A DNA stretch of 64,000 nucleotides. Source: Thiovibrio frasassiensis. GTDB lineage: Bacteria > Desulfobacterota > Desulfobulbia > Desulfobulbales > Desulfurivibrionaceae. Position numbers and translations under genes: made by a program. The notes under the pieces were generated by a model. It was given only the letters and a program-made list of their open reading frames with translations, had not been told where the DNA came from and did not search any database. Positions 9,472 through 17,711 of this stretch are shown in pieces. The stretch's first letter is position 1. The number at the start of each line of letters is the position of its first letter. The stretch is taken from NCBI RefSeq assembly GCF_029607905.1, contig NZ_JAPHEH010000001.1, positions 1,455,530 through 1,519,529 on the forward strand, in the 5' to 3' direction.

Positions 9472-12400
9472 GGCTGAACAACTTCCGCTTCGCCGGGATT
9501 GGGATCCGGCAATTGCTCTTGGCCATGATCGCGGGCCACCAGCATGTAGATCGAAGGCACCACGAAGAGGGTGAAGATGGTGCCAACCGCCATGCCCCCC
9601 ACCAGCACGAGGCCGATGGAGTTTCGCGCTGCCGCTCCGGCGCCGGTGACCAGGGTCAGGGGAAAATGCCCGGCCACCGTGGCGGTGCTGGTCATGAGGA
9701 TGGGGCGCAACCGGGTCATGGAGGCTTCCCGGATGGCGGCCAGCTTGGGCAGCCCCTGTTCCTGCAGGGTGTTGGCGAACTCGACGATCAGGATGCCGTT
9801 TTTCGCCACCAGGCCGACGAGGGTCACCAGCCCGACCTGGGAATAGATGTTCAGGGTGGTGGTCCAGCCGTGGGTCCAGAAGGGCACATTGGGGTCGGGG
9901 ATCTTCAGGAAGGTGAAGATCAGGGCGCCGAACATGGCCAGGGGCACCGAACCGGCCAGGATGACAAAGGGGTCGCGGAAGCTGTTGAACTGCGCGGCCA
10001 GAACCAGAAAGATCAGGACCACGGCCAGACCGAAGGCGGGGAGGAACTTGTTGCCCTCGCTGCGCAGCTGCCGCGATTCCCCGGTGTAATCAAGCGAATA
10101 TCCTTGCGGCAGGATTTTCGCCGCCTCGTCTTCCAGGTAGCGCAACGCCTCGTCCAGAGGGCGGATGGAAACGCCGCTGATCTTGACCGCGTTCAGCTGT
10201 TGGAAGCGGTTCAGGGAACGGGGCACCGTGGAATCCTGAATGGTGGCCACGGTGGAAAGCGGCACCATCTGGCCGTTTGGTCCGGTGACGTAGATCTTCC
10301 GCAGTTGTTCGGGATTGAGGCGATCGGTCCGGGCGATCTGGGGAATGACCTTATAACTGCGGCCGGCGATGTCGAAGCGGTTGACAAAATTGCCGCCCAC
10401 CATGGCCCCCAGGTCAGCGCCCACCTGTGCCAGGCTGAGGCCCAGATCCGCCACTTTTTCGCGGTCGATGACGAACTCCGACTGAGGTTGGTCGATTTTC
10501 ACGTCGATGATCGGCGGAAAGGCAAACATGCCGCTCTGCATGGCCTTTCGCTGGATCTGCTGGGCGAATTCCAGGATCTGCGGGGTTTCCGCGGTGGAGG
10601 CGAGGACGAATTCCACCGGAAACTGGCCGCCGCCCGGGAGCGAGGGGCGCAATACCGGGAAGATCCGGATGCCCGGCAGACCCTGTAATTTTTGTTGCAC
10701 CTCGGGCATGAGCTGAAACACCGAACGCTCGCGCTGGGCCCAAGGCTTGGTGACCATGCCGCTAAAGCCCGAAGTGGGCTGGGTGAGCTGAAAGGTGAAG
10801 TCCGTTTCCGGGAAATCGAGAAAGATCTTGTTGGCGGCGGCGGCATAGCCGCTGGTCTGGTCCAGGGTGGAGTTGGCCGCCGCATCGACGATGCCGAAGA
10901 TGACCCCCTGATCCTCGTTGGGGGCGAGCTCCTTGGCCGACATGGTGAACATGGGGATGGTGAGCAGGGTGATGACGATCCAGACCGTGTAGACCGCGGG
11001 TCTGGCGGCAAGGGTGGCATCGAGCCAGCGGCCGTAGGCGGTGCGCAGCCGAGCAAAATCGCGGGCGATCCTGCCCGCCAGCCCATGTTCTTCAATGCCG
11101 GGTTTGAGCAGCTTGGCCGACATCATCGGCGACAGGGTCAGGGCCACGATCCCGGAGATGGTCACCGCCCCGGCCAGGGTGAAGGCGAATTCCCGGAAGA
11201 GCGAACCGGTGAGTCCGCCCTGGAACCCGATGGGCATATAGACCGCCGCCAGGGTGATGGTCATGGCGATGATCGGCCCCACCAGCTCGCGGGCGCCAAG
11301 CAGGGCGGCGTCCAGGGGCGATTTGCCTTCCCGGAGGTGGCGTTCGACGTTTTCCACCACCACGATGGCATCGTCCACCACCAGCCCCACGGAAAGCACG
11401 ATGGCCAGCAGGGTGAGCAGATTGATGGAAAAGCCGAAAAGCTGCATCAGAAACAGGCCGCCGATGAGGGAGAGCGGGATGGCCACAATCGGGATCAGCA
11501 CCGAGCGGAAGGAACCGAGGAAGAGAAAGATGACCAGCATGACGATGAGCAGGGTGTCGCCCAGGGTTTTGGTGACCTCGTGGATGGCATCGTCGATGTA
11601 GGCCGTGGCGTCATAGGCGATCCGCCCCTTGAGGCCGGTGGGCAGATCCTTTTGGATGGCCTTCATTTCCGTGCGCACCAGCTTGATCATGTCCAGGGAG
11701 TTGGCGTTGGGCAGGGGCCAGATCCCCATGAAGGTGGCGGTCTGGCCGGAAAAACGCACCTCGCTGTCATAATCCTCGGCCCCCAGGGCCACCTCGCCGA
11801 TATCGGCCAAGCGGATGGTGGCGCCGTTCTCTTCCCGGACCACCAATTGCTTGAATTCTTCCACCGAACGCAGGTCGGTATTGGCGGTCAGGTTGACCTG
11901 GATGAGCGCTCCCTTGGTTTGCCCCAGGGCGGCAAGATAGTTGTTGGCCGCCAAGGCTTTGCGGACCTGGGCCGGGGTGACGTTGTAGGCGGCCATGCGG
12001 TCGGGCTTGAGCCAGATGCGCATGGCAAAGGTGCGGCCGCCGCGGATGTCGGCGCGCTGCACCCCTTGGATGGCGGAAAGACGGGGCTGCACCACCCGGG
12101 TCAGGTAATCGGTGATTTCGTTCTGGGTAAGCACATCGGAGGTGAAACTGAGATAGGCCGCGGCAAACTGGTTGTCCGCCGATTCGATGTTGATCACCGG
12201 CACCTCCGCCTCCGGCGGCAGGTCGCGGCGGACCTGATCCACCTTGGAGCTGATCTCGGCCAGGGCCTTGGTCGCATCGTAGTTGAGTTTTAAGCGGACA
12301 GTGATGGCGGAGACGCCTTGGGAGCTCTGGGATTGGAGGTAATCAATGCCGTCGGCCGCGGCAATGGCCCGTTCCAGCGGGGTGGTGATAAAGCCCCGGA

Positions 12401-12575
12401 CCAAGTCGGCATTGGCGCCGACATAGACCGTGGTCACGGTGACCGAGGCGTTTTCGCTCTTGGGGAACTGGCGGACATTGAGGCTGCGCATCGCCTGCAG
12501 CCCGGCAATGATGATGAGCAGGCTGATCACCAGGGCGAGGACTGGGCGGCGGATGAAGATATCGGTGAATTTCAT
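9468..12575 (-). CDS. RND multidrug efflux permease (HAE1/AcrB-like)
   Basis: Inner-membrane proton antiporter of a tripartite drug efflux pump, 1035 residues as expected for AcrB/MexF relatives. It starts with the classic MKFTDIFIRRPVLALVISLL. The proton-relay Asp pair is in helix 4 (GLVVDDAIVVVENVERH), and the second half has the matching GLVAKNGILIVEFAN segment with the helix 10 Lys. Two large periplasmic loops (about residues 40-330 and 560-870) form the porter and docking domains. The adaptor gene lies immediately upstream. No outer-membrane TolC-type partner is in the window, so the pump must borrow one from elsewhere. Confidence 0.95.
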   Translation of the reverse strand: MKFTDIFIRRPVLALVISLLIIIAGLQAMRSLNVRQFPKSENASVTVTTVYVGANADLVRGFITTPLERAIAAADGIDYLQSQSSQGVSAITVRLKLNYDATKALAEISSKVDQVRRDLPPEAEVPVINIESADNQFAAAYLSFTSDVLTQNEITDYLTRVVQPRLSAIQGVQRADIRGGRTFAMRIWLKPDRMAAYNVTPAQVRKALAANNYLAALGQTKGALIQVNLTANTDLRSVEEFKQLVVREENGATIRLADIGEVALGAEDYDSEVRFSGQTATFMGIWPLPNANSLDMIKLVRTEMKAIQKDLPTGLKGRIAYDATAYIDDAIHEVTKTLGDTLLIVMLVIFLFLGSFRSVLIPIVAIPLSLIGGLFLMQLFGFSINLLTLLAIVLSVGLVVDDAIVVVENVERHLREGKSPLDAALLGARELVGPIIAMTITLAAVYMPIGFQGGLTGSLFREFAFTLAGAVTISGIVALTLSPMMSAKLLKPGIEEHGLAGRIARDFARLRTAYGRWLDATLAARPAVYTVWIVITLLTIPMFTMSAKELAPNEDQGVIFGIVDAAANSTLDQTSGYAAAANKIFLDFPETDFTFQLTQPTSGFSGMVTKPWAQRERSVFQLMPEVQQKLQGLPGIRIFPVLRPSLPGGGQFPVEFVLASTAETPQILEFAQQIQRKAMQSGMFAFPPIIDVKIDQPQSEFVIDREKVADLGLSLAQVGADLGAMVGGNFVNRFDIAGRSYKVIPQIARTDRLNPEQLRKIYVTGPNGQMVPLSTVATIQDSTVPRSLNRFQQLNAVKISGVSIRPLDEALRYLEDEAAKILPQGYSLDYTGESRQLRSEGNKFLPAFGLAVVLIFLVLAAQFNSFRDPFVILAGSVPLAMFGALIFTFLKIPDPNVPFWTHGWTTTLNIYSQVGLVTLVGLVAKNGILIVEFANTLQEQGLPKLAAIREASMTRLRPILMTSTATVAGHFPLTLVTGAGAAARNSIGLVLVGGMAVGTIFTLFVVPSIYMLVARDHGQEQLPDPNPGEAEVVQP

Positions 12576-12595
12576 GGGATTTCGGCTTGGGCGGC

Positions 12596-13726
12596 TTAAC
12601 TGTTGTTTGGCTTGGGAGTGAGGCTGAATTTCGGGGTCAAGGTATTGTCCACCACGACGGACTGGCCGTTGCGCAGCTTGAAGACGCCGGAGCTGACCAC
12701 GGTGGCGCCTTTATCAAGACCCGAGACAATGGCGACGAAGTCGCCGCGTTTCTCCCCGATCCGGACAAATTGCTGGCGCACCGCCAGGCCGGAGGTGCCG
12801 GTTTTTTCATCCTTGCGCTCTTCCACCACGAAAACCGAATCCCCATAGGGGGCCGGCAGAATTGCGGTGGCGGGGAGGGCTACGACCTGATTTTTCCCCG
12901 GGAGCACCACGGCCACGGAGGCGAACATGCCGGGGTGCAACCGCTCATCCTTGTTGGCCGCCGTCGCCTGTACCCGGACATTGCGGGTGGCGCTGTCCGC
13001 CTGCGGGTTGATGGCGGTGATCTTGGCGGCAATGGCTTCTCCGGGCAGGGCGTCGGAGGTTATCCGCACCGCCAGGCCCGGCTGGATTCGGGCCAGGTCC
13101 TGCTGGGGCAGCATGAAATTGATAAAGATCGGGTCCATGGCCTGGAGGGAAACAATGGGGTCCCCCTCCTTGAGGATTTGCCCCAAATTGACCAAGCGGA
13201 TGCCGAGCCGGCCGGAGAATGGGGCGCGGATCGTTTTTTTGGCGATGGTCGCCCGAATCGTGTCGGCCTGGGCCGCAGCCTCGCGGAGTTTCGCCTCGCC
13301 CTCGTCGTATGCCGCCTGGGAAACCGCGTGTGTCTCGATGAGTTGGCGGAGGCGCTCGAAGTTGACCTTGGCCAGGGCGGCCTGCGCTTCCGCTGCCTTG
13401 AGCTGCGCTTCCTCGGAAGAGGTGTCCTGCTGGAGCAGGAGGGAGCCTGTCTGTATCCAGGTGCCTGGAGTAAGGTCAATGCGGGACACCTTGCCGGGCA
13501 GTTCCGCGGCAACGGTCACGCCTTGCGCCGCTTCCAGCGAACCCACCGCGGAGAGGGTTCTTTCCCAGGATTCCGAGTGGGCCTTAGCCGTGGTTACCGT
13601 TTCCGGCGGCGGGACAAAGCTGTTCTTTTTGCCCACCATCTTGAAGATCTGCAGACCTTTGATGCCGGCAAGGAGGCCGATCACCAGGAGCAGGCCCAAA
13701 ATGGAGAGAAGGATGCGTTTTTTCAT
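12596..13726 (-). CDS. RND efflux periplasmic adaptor (MFP family)
   Basis: Periplasmic membrane-fusion subunit that links the RND permease to an outer membrane channel. The start at 13726 (MKKRILLSILGLLLVIGLL) gives a proper N-terminal membrane anchor and 376 residues; the frame is open 35 codons further upstream without a family-like sequence. Visible parts are the lipoyl half-motifs (LPGKVSRIDLTPGTWIQTG and RAPFSGRLGIRLVNLGQIL), the alpha-hairpin rich in Ala, Gln and Glu between them, and the beta-barrel region (ITAINPQADSATRNVRVQA). It is the first gene of the pump operon, 20 bases from the permease. Confidence 0.93.
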   Translation of the reverse strand: MKKRILLSILGLLLVIGLLAGIKGLQIFKMVGKKNSFVPPPETVTTAKAHSESWERTLSAVGSLEAAQGVTVAAELPGKVSRIDLTPGTWIQTGSLLLQQDTSSEEAQLKAAEAQAALAKVNFERLRQLIETHAVSQAAYDEGEAKLREAAAQADTIRATIAKKTIRAPFSGRLGIRLVNLGQILKEGDPIVSLQAMDPIFINFMLPQQDLARIQPGLAVRITSDALPGEAIAAKITAINPQADSATRNVRVQATAANKDERLHPGMFASVAVVLPGKNQVVALPATAILPAPYGDSVFVVEERKDEKTGTSGLAVRQQFVRIGEKRGDFVAIVSGLDKGATVVSSGVFKLRNGQSVVVDNTLTPKFSLTPKPNNS

Positions 13727-14170
13727 GGGCGTAATTCTTTCACTGGGCGAAGGTTTTTGAGGAAAAGAAAGGGGGAATCCTTCTGTTTTTTGTCTGAACG
13801 GCATGTGCTGTGGAGGATAAGTTAAATACACATTTGACTTATCCGTCCGGTCCCGTCAAGGTTTTTTTGGTTTTTCGTCTGCGCTTCTTGTGCACCCCAG
13901 CACTGGGTCCGTCTGAAAAAAAAATGGTGGCTGCGCTCTTCTTGGGGGGCTTGCAGGTGTAGGGCGGACAAATATGTAACCATTGCCCGCGTGAGGCTTC
14001 AAAAATGTAGATGTTTTCCTTGGCGCCTATTTTGGGCCTTTTGTTATTCTTTCTGATTAGTTGAATGTTTTCATTATGTTATCTTATTTTTCCCTGCGCG
14101 GGGTTGCTGGCATGAAACTTGATATGCAACAGGCTGAAAGGATGCGACGCCGGAAAACCCCTTGCGCAAC
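13727..14170. other. Divergent intergenic region between efflux operon and mod operon
   Basis: About 440 bases without a convincing gene. It must hold the minus-strand promoter of the efflux operon and the plus-strand promoter of the molybdate operon. A 30-bp imperfect palindrome lies near the efflux gene and a ModE box lies near modE; both are listed separately. The middle (13860-14100) is T-rich on the plus strand with no clear -35/-10 pair that I would defend. Confidence 0.6.
13815..13844. promoter_or_regulatory. 30-bp imperfect palindrome, candidate operator of the efflux operon
   Basis: The arms GGATAAGT and ACTTATCC are perfect 8-base inverted repeats, and the inner bases are also partly symmetric (AAAT and ATTT), giving a dyad of 30 bases centred near 13829. 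It lies about 90 bases upstream of the adaptor start, where a TetR-type repressor would bind. No regulator gene of that kind is adjacent, so the binding protein is unknown. Confidence 0.5.
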
Positions 14171-14194
14171 CGTTATATTCTGGTAAATATAACG
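14171..14194. promoter_or_regulatory. ModE box
   Basis: The 24 bases form a perfect dyad: CGTTATAT, an 8-base spacer, then ATATAACG. This matches the known ModE operator pattern (CGNTATAT, spacer, ATATAACG). It ends 2 bases before the modE start codon, so it covers the place of the ribosome binding site, and a bound regulator would probably block transcription through this point. Negative autoregulation of the mod operon by molybdate-bound ModE is the natural reading. Confidence 0.85.
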
Positions 14195-14196
14195 CT

Positions 14197-14601
14197 ATGA
14201 AAAACAAAGCACGTCAAGAAAAAGTGGGGGAGGGCTTCGCGTGGCGGGGGCGGCTCTGGCTCGAAGGGCAGGAGGGCACCTTTCTCGGCTATGGCCGGGT
14301 GGTGCTGCTGGAGCAGATCCGGGAGTCCGGCTCCATCGCCCAGGCGGCCCGGGGCATGGAGATGTCCTACAAACATGCCTGGGATCTCCTCGAGTCCATG
14401 AACCGTCAGGCCGGCTGCAAGCTGGTGGAAACCTCACGGGGCGGCAAGAGCGGCGGCGGGGCCAGGCTCACCCCGACGGGGGAGCGGGCCATCGCGGTTT
14501 TCTGGCAGTACCACGCGCGCTTTCAAGAGGTTTTGCAGGAAATGACCGCGCAGTTGGGGGATGTGCTGGGTGAGGCGGGAAGTGGTGATCGTTCCTCCTG
14601 A
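14197..14601 (+). CDS. modE: ModE-type molybdate-responsive regulator, DNA-binding domain only
   Basis: A 134-residue winged helix-turn-helix protein of the ModE N-terminal class (also LysR-like). Conserved motifs are RVVLLEQIRESGSIAQAARGMEMSYKHAW and the GG..GGGARLTPTGE wing. Full-length ModE has about 260 residues with two C-terminal molbindin domains; here these are absent, so molybdate sensing must be done by another protein or not at all. The ATG at 14197 is chosen because a TTG further upstream (14119) would run through the ModE box. No clear Shine-Dalgarno precedes the ATG. It is followed 46 bases later by modA. Confidence 0.87.
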   Translation: MKNKARQEKVGEGFAWRGRLWLEGQEGTFLGYGRVVLLEQIRESGSIAQAARGMEMSYKHAWDLLESMNRQAGCKLVETSRGGKSGGGARLTPTGERAIAVFWQYHARFQEVLQEMTAQLGDVLGEAGSGDRSS

Positions 14602-14647
14602 ATACAGGCCGTATATCTTTTTCATATTCATTATAAGGAGCCATGCC

Positions 14648-15409
14648 ATGGTGTTGCGAACCCTCATTGCCCTCTCCGTTGTCCTCTCTTCGCTCTCCTG
14701 GGTGCCAACCCCGGCCAGGGCGGAAACCGAGCTGCTCGTCTCGGCCGCCGCCAGCCTGACCGAGTCGTTCAAGGAGCTCACCAGGGTGTATGGACTGAAA
14801 ACCCCCGGGGTGAAGGTGCGCTGCAACTTTGCCGGCTCCGGCACCCTCCTGCAGCAGATTTCCCAAGGCGCTCCGGCGGATCTCTTTGTCTCCGCCGATC
14901 AGGAGACCATGGACCGGGCGGAAAAGAGCGGGTTGCTTGTTCCCGGAAGCAGGCTCAATTTCGTGGGCAATTCCCTGGTGCTGATCACCCCGGCGCAGAT
15001 GGTCCAGGTGACCGACCTTGCTGATCTCAAATCCGTCAAGGTGCAACGGATCGGGATGGGCAACCCCAACTCGGTGCCGGCGGGAAGATACGCCAAGGCG
15101 GCCCTGGAAAAGCAGGGTCTCTGGCAGGATCTGGCCCCCAAATGCGTCATGGGGATCTCGGTAAAACAGGCGCTTGAGTATGTGATGCGGGGCGAGGTGG
15201 AGGCCGGTTTCGTCTTTGCCTCCGATGCGGTGGCCGCCAAGGAGCGGGTGCGGGTGGCCGCGGAGATCCCCACCGTAAGCCCCATTGTCTACCCGGTGGC
15301 GGTGGTGGCCGGGAGCAGCCAGCAAGCGGAGGCGCAGGCCTTTGTCCGCTTTTTGCAAGGTAAAGAGGCGCAGACCATCTTGGCGCAATACGGTTTTAAG
15401 AAGCCATAG
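14648..15409 (+). CDS. modA: Molybdate ABC transporter substrate-binding protein ModA
   Basis: Periplasmic molybdate/tungstate binding protein. The start at 14648 has an AAGGAG 7 bases upstream; a nearer upstream ATG at 14643 is out of frame. A signal peptide (MVLRTLIALSVVLSSLSW..., cleavage near ARAETEL) is followed by the ModA pattern LLVSAAASLTESFKEL, NFAGSGTLLQQISQGAPADLF and a later IGMGNPNSVPAGRYAKAAL region that contributes ligand-binding residues. The 253-residue precursor is typical. It is the second gene of the mod operon. Confidence 0.96.
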   Translation: MVLRTLIALSVVLSSLSWVPTPARAETELLVSAAASLTESFKELTRVYGLKTPGVKVRCNFAGSGTLLQQISQGAPADLFVSADQETMDRAEKSGLLVPGSRLNFVGNSLVLITPAQMVQVTDLADLKSVKVQRIGMGNPNSVPAGRYAKAALEKQGLWQDLAPKCVMGISVKQALEYVMRGEVEAGFVFASDAVAAKERVRVAAEIPTVSPIVYPVAVVAGSSQQAEAQAFVRFLQGKEAQTILAQYGFKKP

Positions 15410-15434
15410 TTTCAGGAACCTCAAGGAAACCAGC

Positions 15435-16103
15435 ATGCCCGATCTCACCCCCCTCTGGCTCACCTTACGGGTGGCAACATTTGCCACGGCGATCGCCTTT
15501 GTCTTTGGTGTGGCTTTTGCCTGGCTCACCGCCCGCTTCAGTTTCTGGGGCAGGGATTTTCTCGACGCCATCCTGACCCTGCCCCTGGTGATGCCGCCCA
15601 CGGTTCTGGGCTATTACCTCATCGTGGTCTGGGGCAGAAACGGCTGGCTGGGCAGTTGGCTTAACGCGCATTTCGGGATCAGCCTGATGTTCACCTGGCA
15701 GGGCGCGGTGCTGGCCGCCACGGTGGTCTCCTTCCCCCTGCTCTTCAAGTCCGCCCGGGCCGCCTTTGAAGGGGTCAGTACCGAATACGAACAGGCGGCC
15801 CGCATCCTGGGCGACACCGAGCTGCGGGTCTTTTTCCGCATTACCCTGCCCCTGGCCGCCCGAGGGCTGCTGGCCGGGACCATGCTCGCCTTTGCCAGGG
15901 GTATGGGGGATTTCGGCGCAACCCTGATGGTGGCGGGCAATATCGAGGGCAAGACCCAGACCGCCTCCATGGCCGTATTCGATGCGGTGCAGGCCGGGGA
16001 TTACACCCTGGCCAATACCCTGGTGGTCATCATGTCGGTGGTCTGCGTCGCCATTCTCGTCACGATCAACAAGCTGGCCGGCAGAGGGAGGGGTGGGCGA
16101 TGA
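15435..16103 (+). CDS. modB: Molybdate ABC transporter permease ModB
   Basis: Inner-membrane permease of 222 residues, within the usual ModB range. The start MPDLTPLWLTLRVATFATAI follows AAGGAA. Five to six hydrophobic helices are visible, with the ModB motif LPLVMPPTVLGYYLI and the EAA loop that contacts the ATPase (ARILGDTELRVFFRITLPLAARGLLAG). It overlaps modC by 4 bases, so permease and ATPase are coupled. Confidence 0.96.
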   Translation: MPDLTPLWLTLRVATFATAIAFVFGVAFAWLTARFSFWGRDFLDAILTLPLVMPPTVLGYYLIVVWGRNGWLGSWLNAHFGISLMFTWQGAVLAATVVSFPLLFKSARAAFEGVSTEYEQAARILGDTELRVFFRITLPLAARGLLAGTMLAFARGMGDFGATLMVAGNIEGKTQTASMAVFDAVQAGDYTLANTLVVIMSVVCVAILVTINKLAGRGRGGR

Positions 16104-16891
16104 GGCTTGAGGTGGATATCAAAAAAACCCTGCACTCGGGGGCGAGGCGTTTTGGACTGGAGGCGGCTTTTTCCTCCCAGGACGATCTCACCGTGATCTT
16201 CGGCGCTTCCGGCTCGGGCAAGAGCCTCACCGTCCAGGCCATTGCCGGGCTGGTCACCCCCGAGCAGGGCAGGATTGCCGTGGACGGCGAAGCGCTGTTC
16301 GATGCCTCGCAGGGGATCAATCTCCCGGCAAGAGCGCGGGGGGTGGGGTATCTCTTTCAGGACTATGCCCTCTTTCCCCATCTCACCGTGCGGGAAAACA
16401 TCGGCTATCCCTTGAAGAAGGGGTACCGTTTCACTCTCCTGCCCGAGGCGCGTAACAAGGTGACGGAGATCATGGAATCCTTCGAGATCACCCATCTGGC
16501 TGGAAGCTACCCGGCGGAGTTGTCCGGGGGCCAGAAGCAGCGGGTGGCCCTGGCCCGCGCCATGATCAAGAAGCCCTCCATCCTCCTGCTGGACGAGCCG
16601 TTCTCGGCTCTCGATTCCATGCTCCGCCACCGGATGCGCATGGAGCTGCTGGAGATCCGGCAACGGTTCGCCGTGCCCCTGGTGGTCATCACCCATGATC
16701 CCGCCGATGTGGAGGTCTTTGGCGACACCCTGGTTGTTTTTGCTAACGGCAGGGTGGAAGAGGTCAGCAGCCGCAAGACCCAAGGGGTGTCGGCGGAGGA
16801 GGATGGCTGGCGGAGTAAGGTGTGTTGGCGGGCGCAGTGGAAGAAGGAAAATCTTGGTGCCGAGGGTTTGGTGGCGGTGTCAGGGGGTTGA
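16100..16891 (+). CDS. modC: Molybdate ABC transporter ATP-binding protein ModC, short form
   Basis: ATPase subunit of the ModABC importer. It has Walker A (FGASGSGKSLTVQAIAGL), Q-loop (YLFQDYALFPHL), ABC signature (LSGGQKQRVALARAM), Walker B (SILLLDEPFSALD) and the switch His (VVITHDPADV). At 263 residues it stops soon after the nucleotide-binding domain; standard ModC has about 350 residues with a C-terminal TOBE domain. The last 40 residues are low-complexity and Trp/Gly-rich, and may be a decayed tail. The reading frame ends about 90 bases before the toxin-antitoxin operator. Confidence 0.94.
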   Translation: MRLEVDIKKTLHSGARRFGLEAAFSSQDDLTVIFGASGSGKSLTVQAIAGLVTPEQGRIAVDGEALFDASQGINLPARARGVGYLFQDYALFPHLTVRENIGYPLKKGYRFTLLPEARNKVTEIMESFEITHLAGSYPAELSGGQKQRVALARAMIKKPSILLLDEPFSALDSMLRHRMRMELLEIRQRFAVPLVVITHDPADVEVFGDTLVVFANGRVEEVSSRKTQGVSAEEDGWRSKVCWRAQWKKENLGAEGLVAVSGG

Positions 16892-16983
16892 GGGGGGCAG
16901 TTGAGGAGGCAGTGTTGCTATTGGTGGCCGAACAGGGGGCGTGATCTGTTTTTTCTTCCCATCTTGACGGAGATACGTCTATG

Positions 16984-17004
16984 TTGTACAGTCTTTCTGT
17001 ACAA
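16984..17004. promoter_or_regulatory. Palindromic operator of the yefM-yoeB operon
   Basis: TTGTACAG, 5 bases, CTGTACAA: a perfect 8-base inverted repeat with the TGTACA core typical of YefM operators. It ends 19 bases before the antitoxin ATG and would overlap the promoter, fitting conditional autoregulation by the toxin-antitoxin complex. Confidence 0.8.
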
Positions 17005-17022
17005 TAAAAAAGGGAGGGCATT

Positions 17023-17301
17023 ATGCTCCAGACAACGTATTCCAAGGCCAGGGAAACATTAGCCAGCCTGTGTGACGAGGTCACCGAGAATCGGGAGATC
17101 GTCGTTATCACTCGCCGCAAGGGCGGCAGTGTCGCCATGATCGCGGCCGACGAACTGGTGAGCCTTGTGGAAACCACCCATCTGCTACGTTCTCCGGCAA
17201 ACGCCGAACGGCTGCTGGCCGCACTCAACCGCGCCCTCAAGCGCGAAGGGGAGCCGTCCACCGTCGCGGAACTCCGCAAGGAAACAGGACTTGAAGGGTA
17301 A
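17023..17301 (+). CDS. yefM: YefM-type antitoxin (Phd/YefM family)
   Basis: A 92-residue antitoxin that neutralises the partner YoeB RNase and represses the operon. The N-terminal DNA-binding and dimer fold is recognisable from TTYSKARETLASLCDEVTENREIVVITRRKGGSVAMIAADEL. The C-terminal half (NAERLLAALNRAL...) is the toxin-binding helix region. A strong AAGGGAGGG ribosome site precedes the ATG. Its last 11 bases overlap the toxin gene. Confidence 0.93.
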   Translation: MLQTTYSKARETLASLCDEVTENREIVVITRRKGGSVAMIAADELVSLVETTHLLRSPANAERLLAALNRALKREGEPSTVAELRKETGLEG

Positions 17302-17560
17302 ACCCCGCGAGGCGGTCTTTCAGAAAGAGTTCCGCGAGGATATGCGGCACTGGGTTGAAACCGACCGCAAGGTGGCGCTGCGGGCCTTTAGCCTGATCGA
17401 GGCCATCATGCGCGATCCTTTCTCCGGGATCGGTAAGCCGGAACCCCTCAAGTATCTTGCTCCCGGCACATGGTCCCGCCGTTTAACCCAAGAACACCGC
17501 CTCGTCTACCTCGTCCGTGACGACCGAATCGATTTTCTTCAAGCACGCTATCATTACTGA
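17291..17560 (+). CDS. yoeB: YoeB-type ribosome-dependent mRNA endonuclease toxin
   Basis: An 89-residue toxin of the RelE/YoeB fold that cleaves mRNA in the ribosomal A site. The family pattern is clear: DMRHWVETDRKVALRAFSLIEAI, DPFSGIGKPEPLKYL, then WSRRLTQEHRLVYLV with the catalytic Glu, Arg and His positions, ending ARYHY as in E. coli YoeB. The start is taken as the TTG at 17291, overlapping the antitoxin by 11 bases. It gives the normal YoeB length, and a TTG start would keep toxin yield below antitoxin yield. Confidence 0.9.
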   Translation: MKGKPREAVFQKEFREDMRHWVETDRKVALRAFSLIEAIMRDPFSGIGKPEPLKYLAPGTWSRRLTQEHRLVYLVRDDRIDFLQARYHY

Positions 17561-17636
17561 ACAGGCGGCATTCAGGATTTTCCTACCGCAGGAAATCGGG
17601 CTCGTCCCCATTTTCTTGCTCCCCTGGTTGGCAGGA

Positions 17637-17665
17637 ATTAAGTATTATGTCCCCGGAATTCCTTT
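17637..17665. repeat. GTCCCC-type repeat remnant left of the SIR2 gene
   Basis: The stretch ATTAAGTATTATGTCCCCGG resembles the short repeats scattered in many proteobacterial genomes around REP-associated (RAYT) and other transposases. It lies in the 150-base gap between the toxin gene and the stop of the SIR2 gene. A GGGGACA-type copy in opposite orientation lies beyond the other end of that gene (20370). No transposase remains. The assignment is by resemblance only. Confidence 0.4.
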
Positions 17666-17711
17666 CGGCACTAATGCACCGTTCTCTCCAGTATGATTGT
17701 CGGAAAAGATC

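Noticed and set aside
10692-12293. Plus-strand open frame of 533 codons opposite the RND permease
   Set aside because: The translation is His/Gly/Gln-rich and repetitive, as expected for the complement of a high-GC membrane protein gene.
14108-14123. Sigma54-like promoter upstream of modE (TGGCAT, 5 bases, TTGAT)
   Set aside because: The -24 element fits, but the nearly invariant GC of the -12 element reads GA, and no enhancer-binding site was seen, so it is not called.
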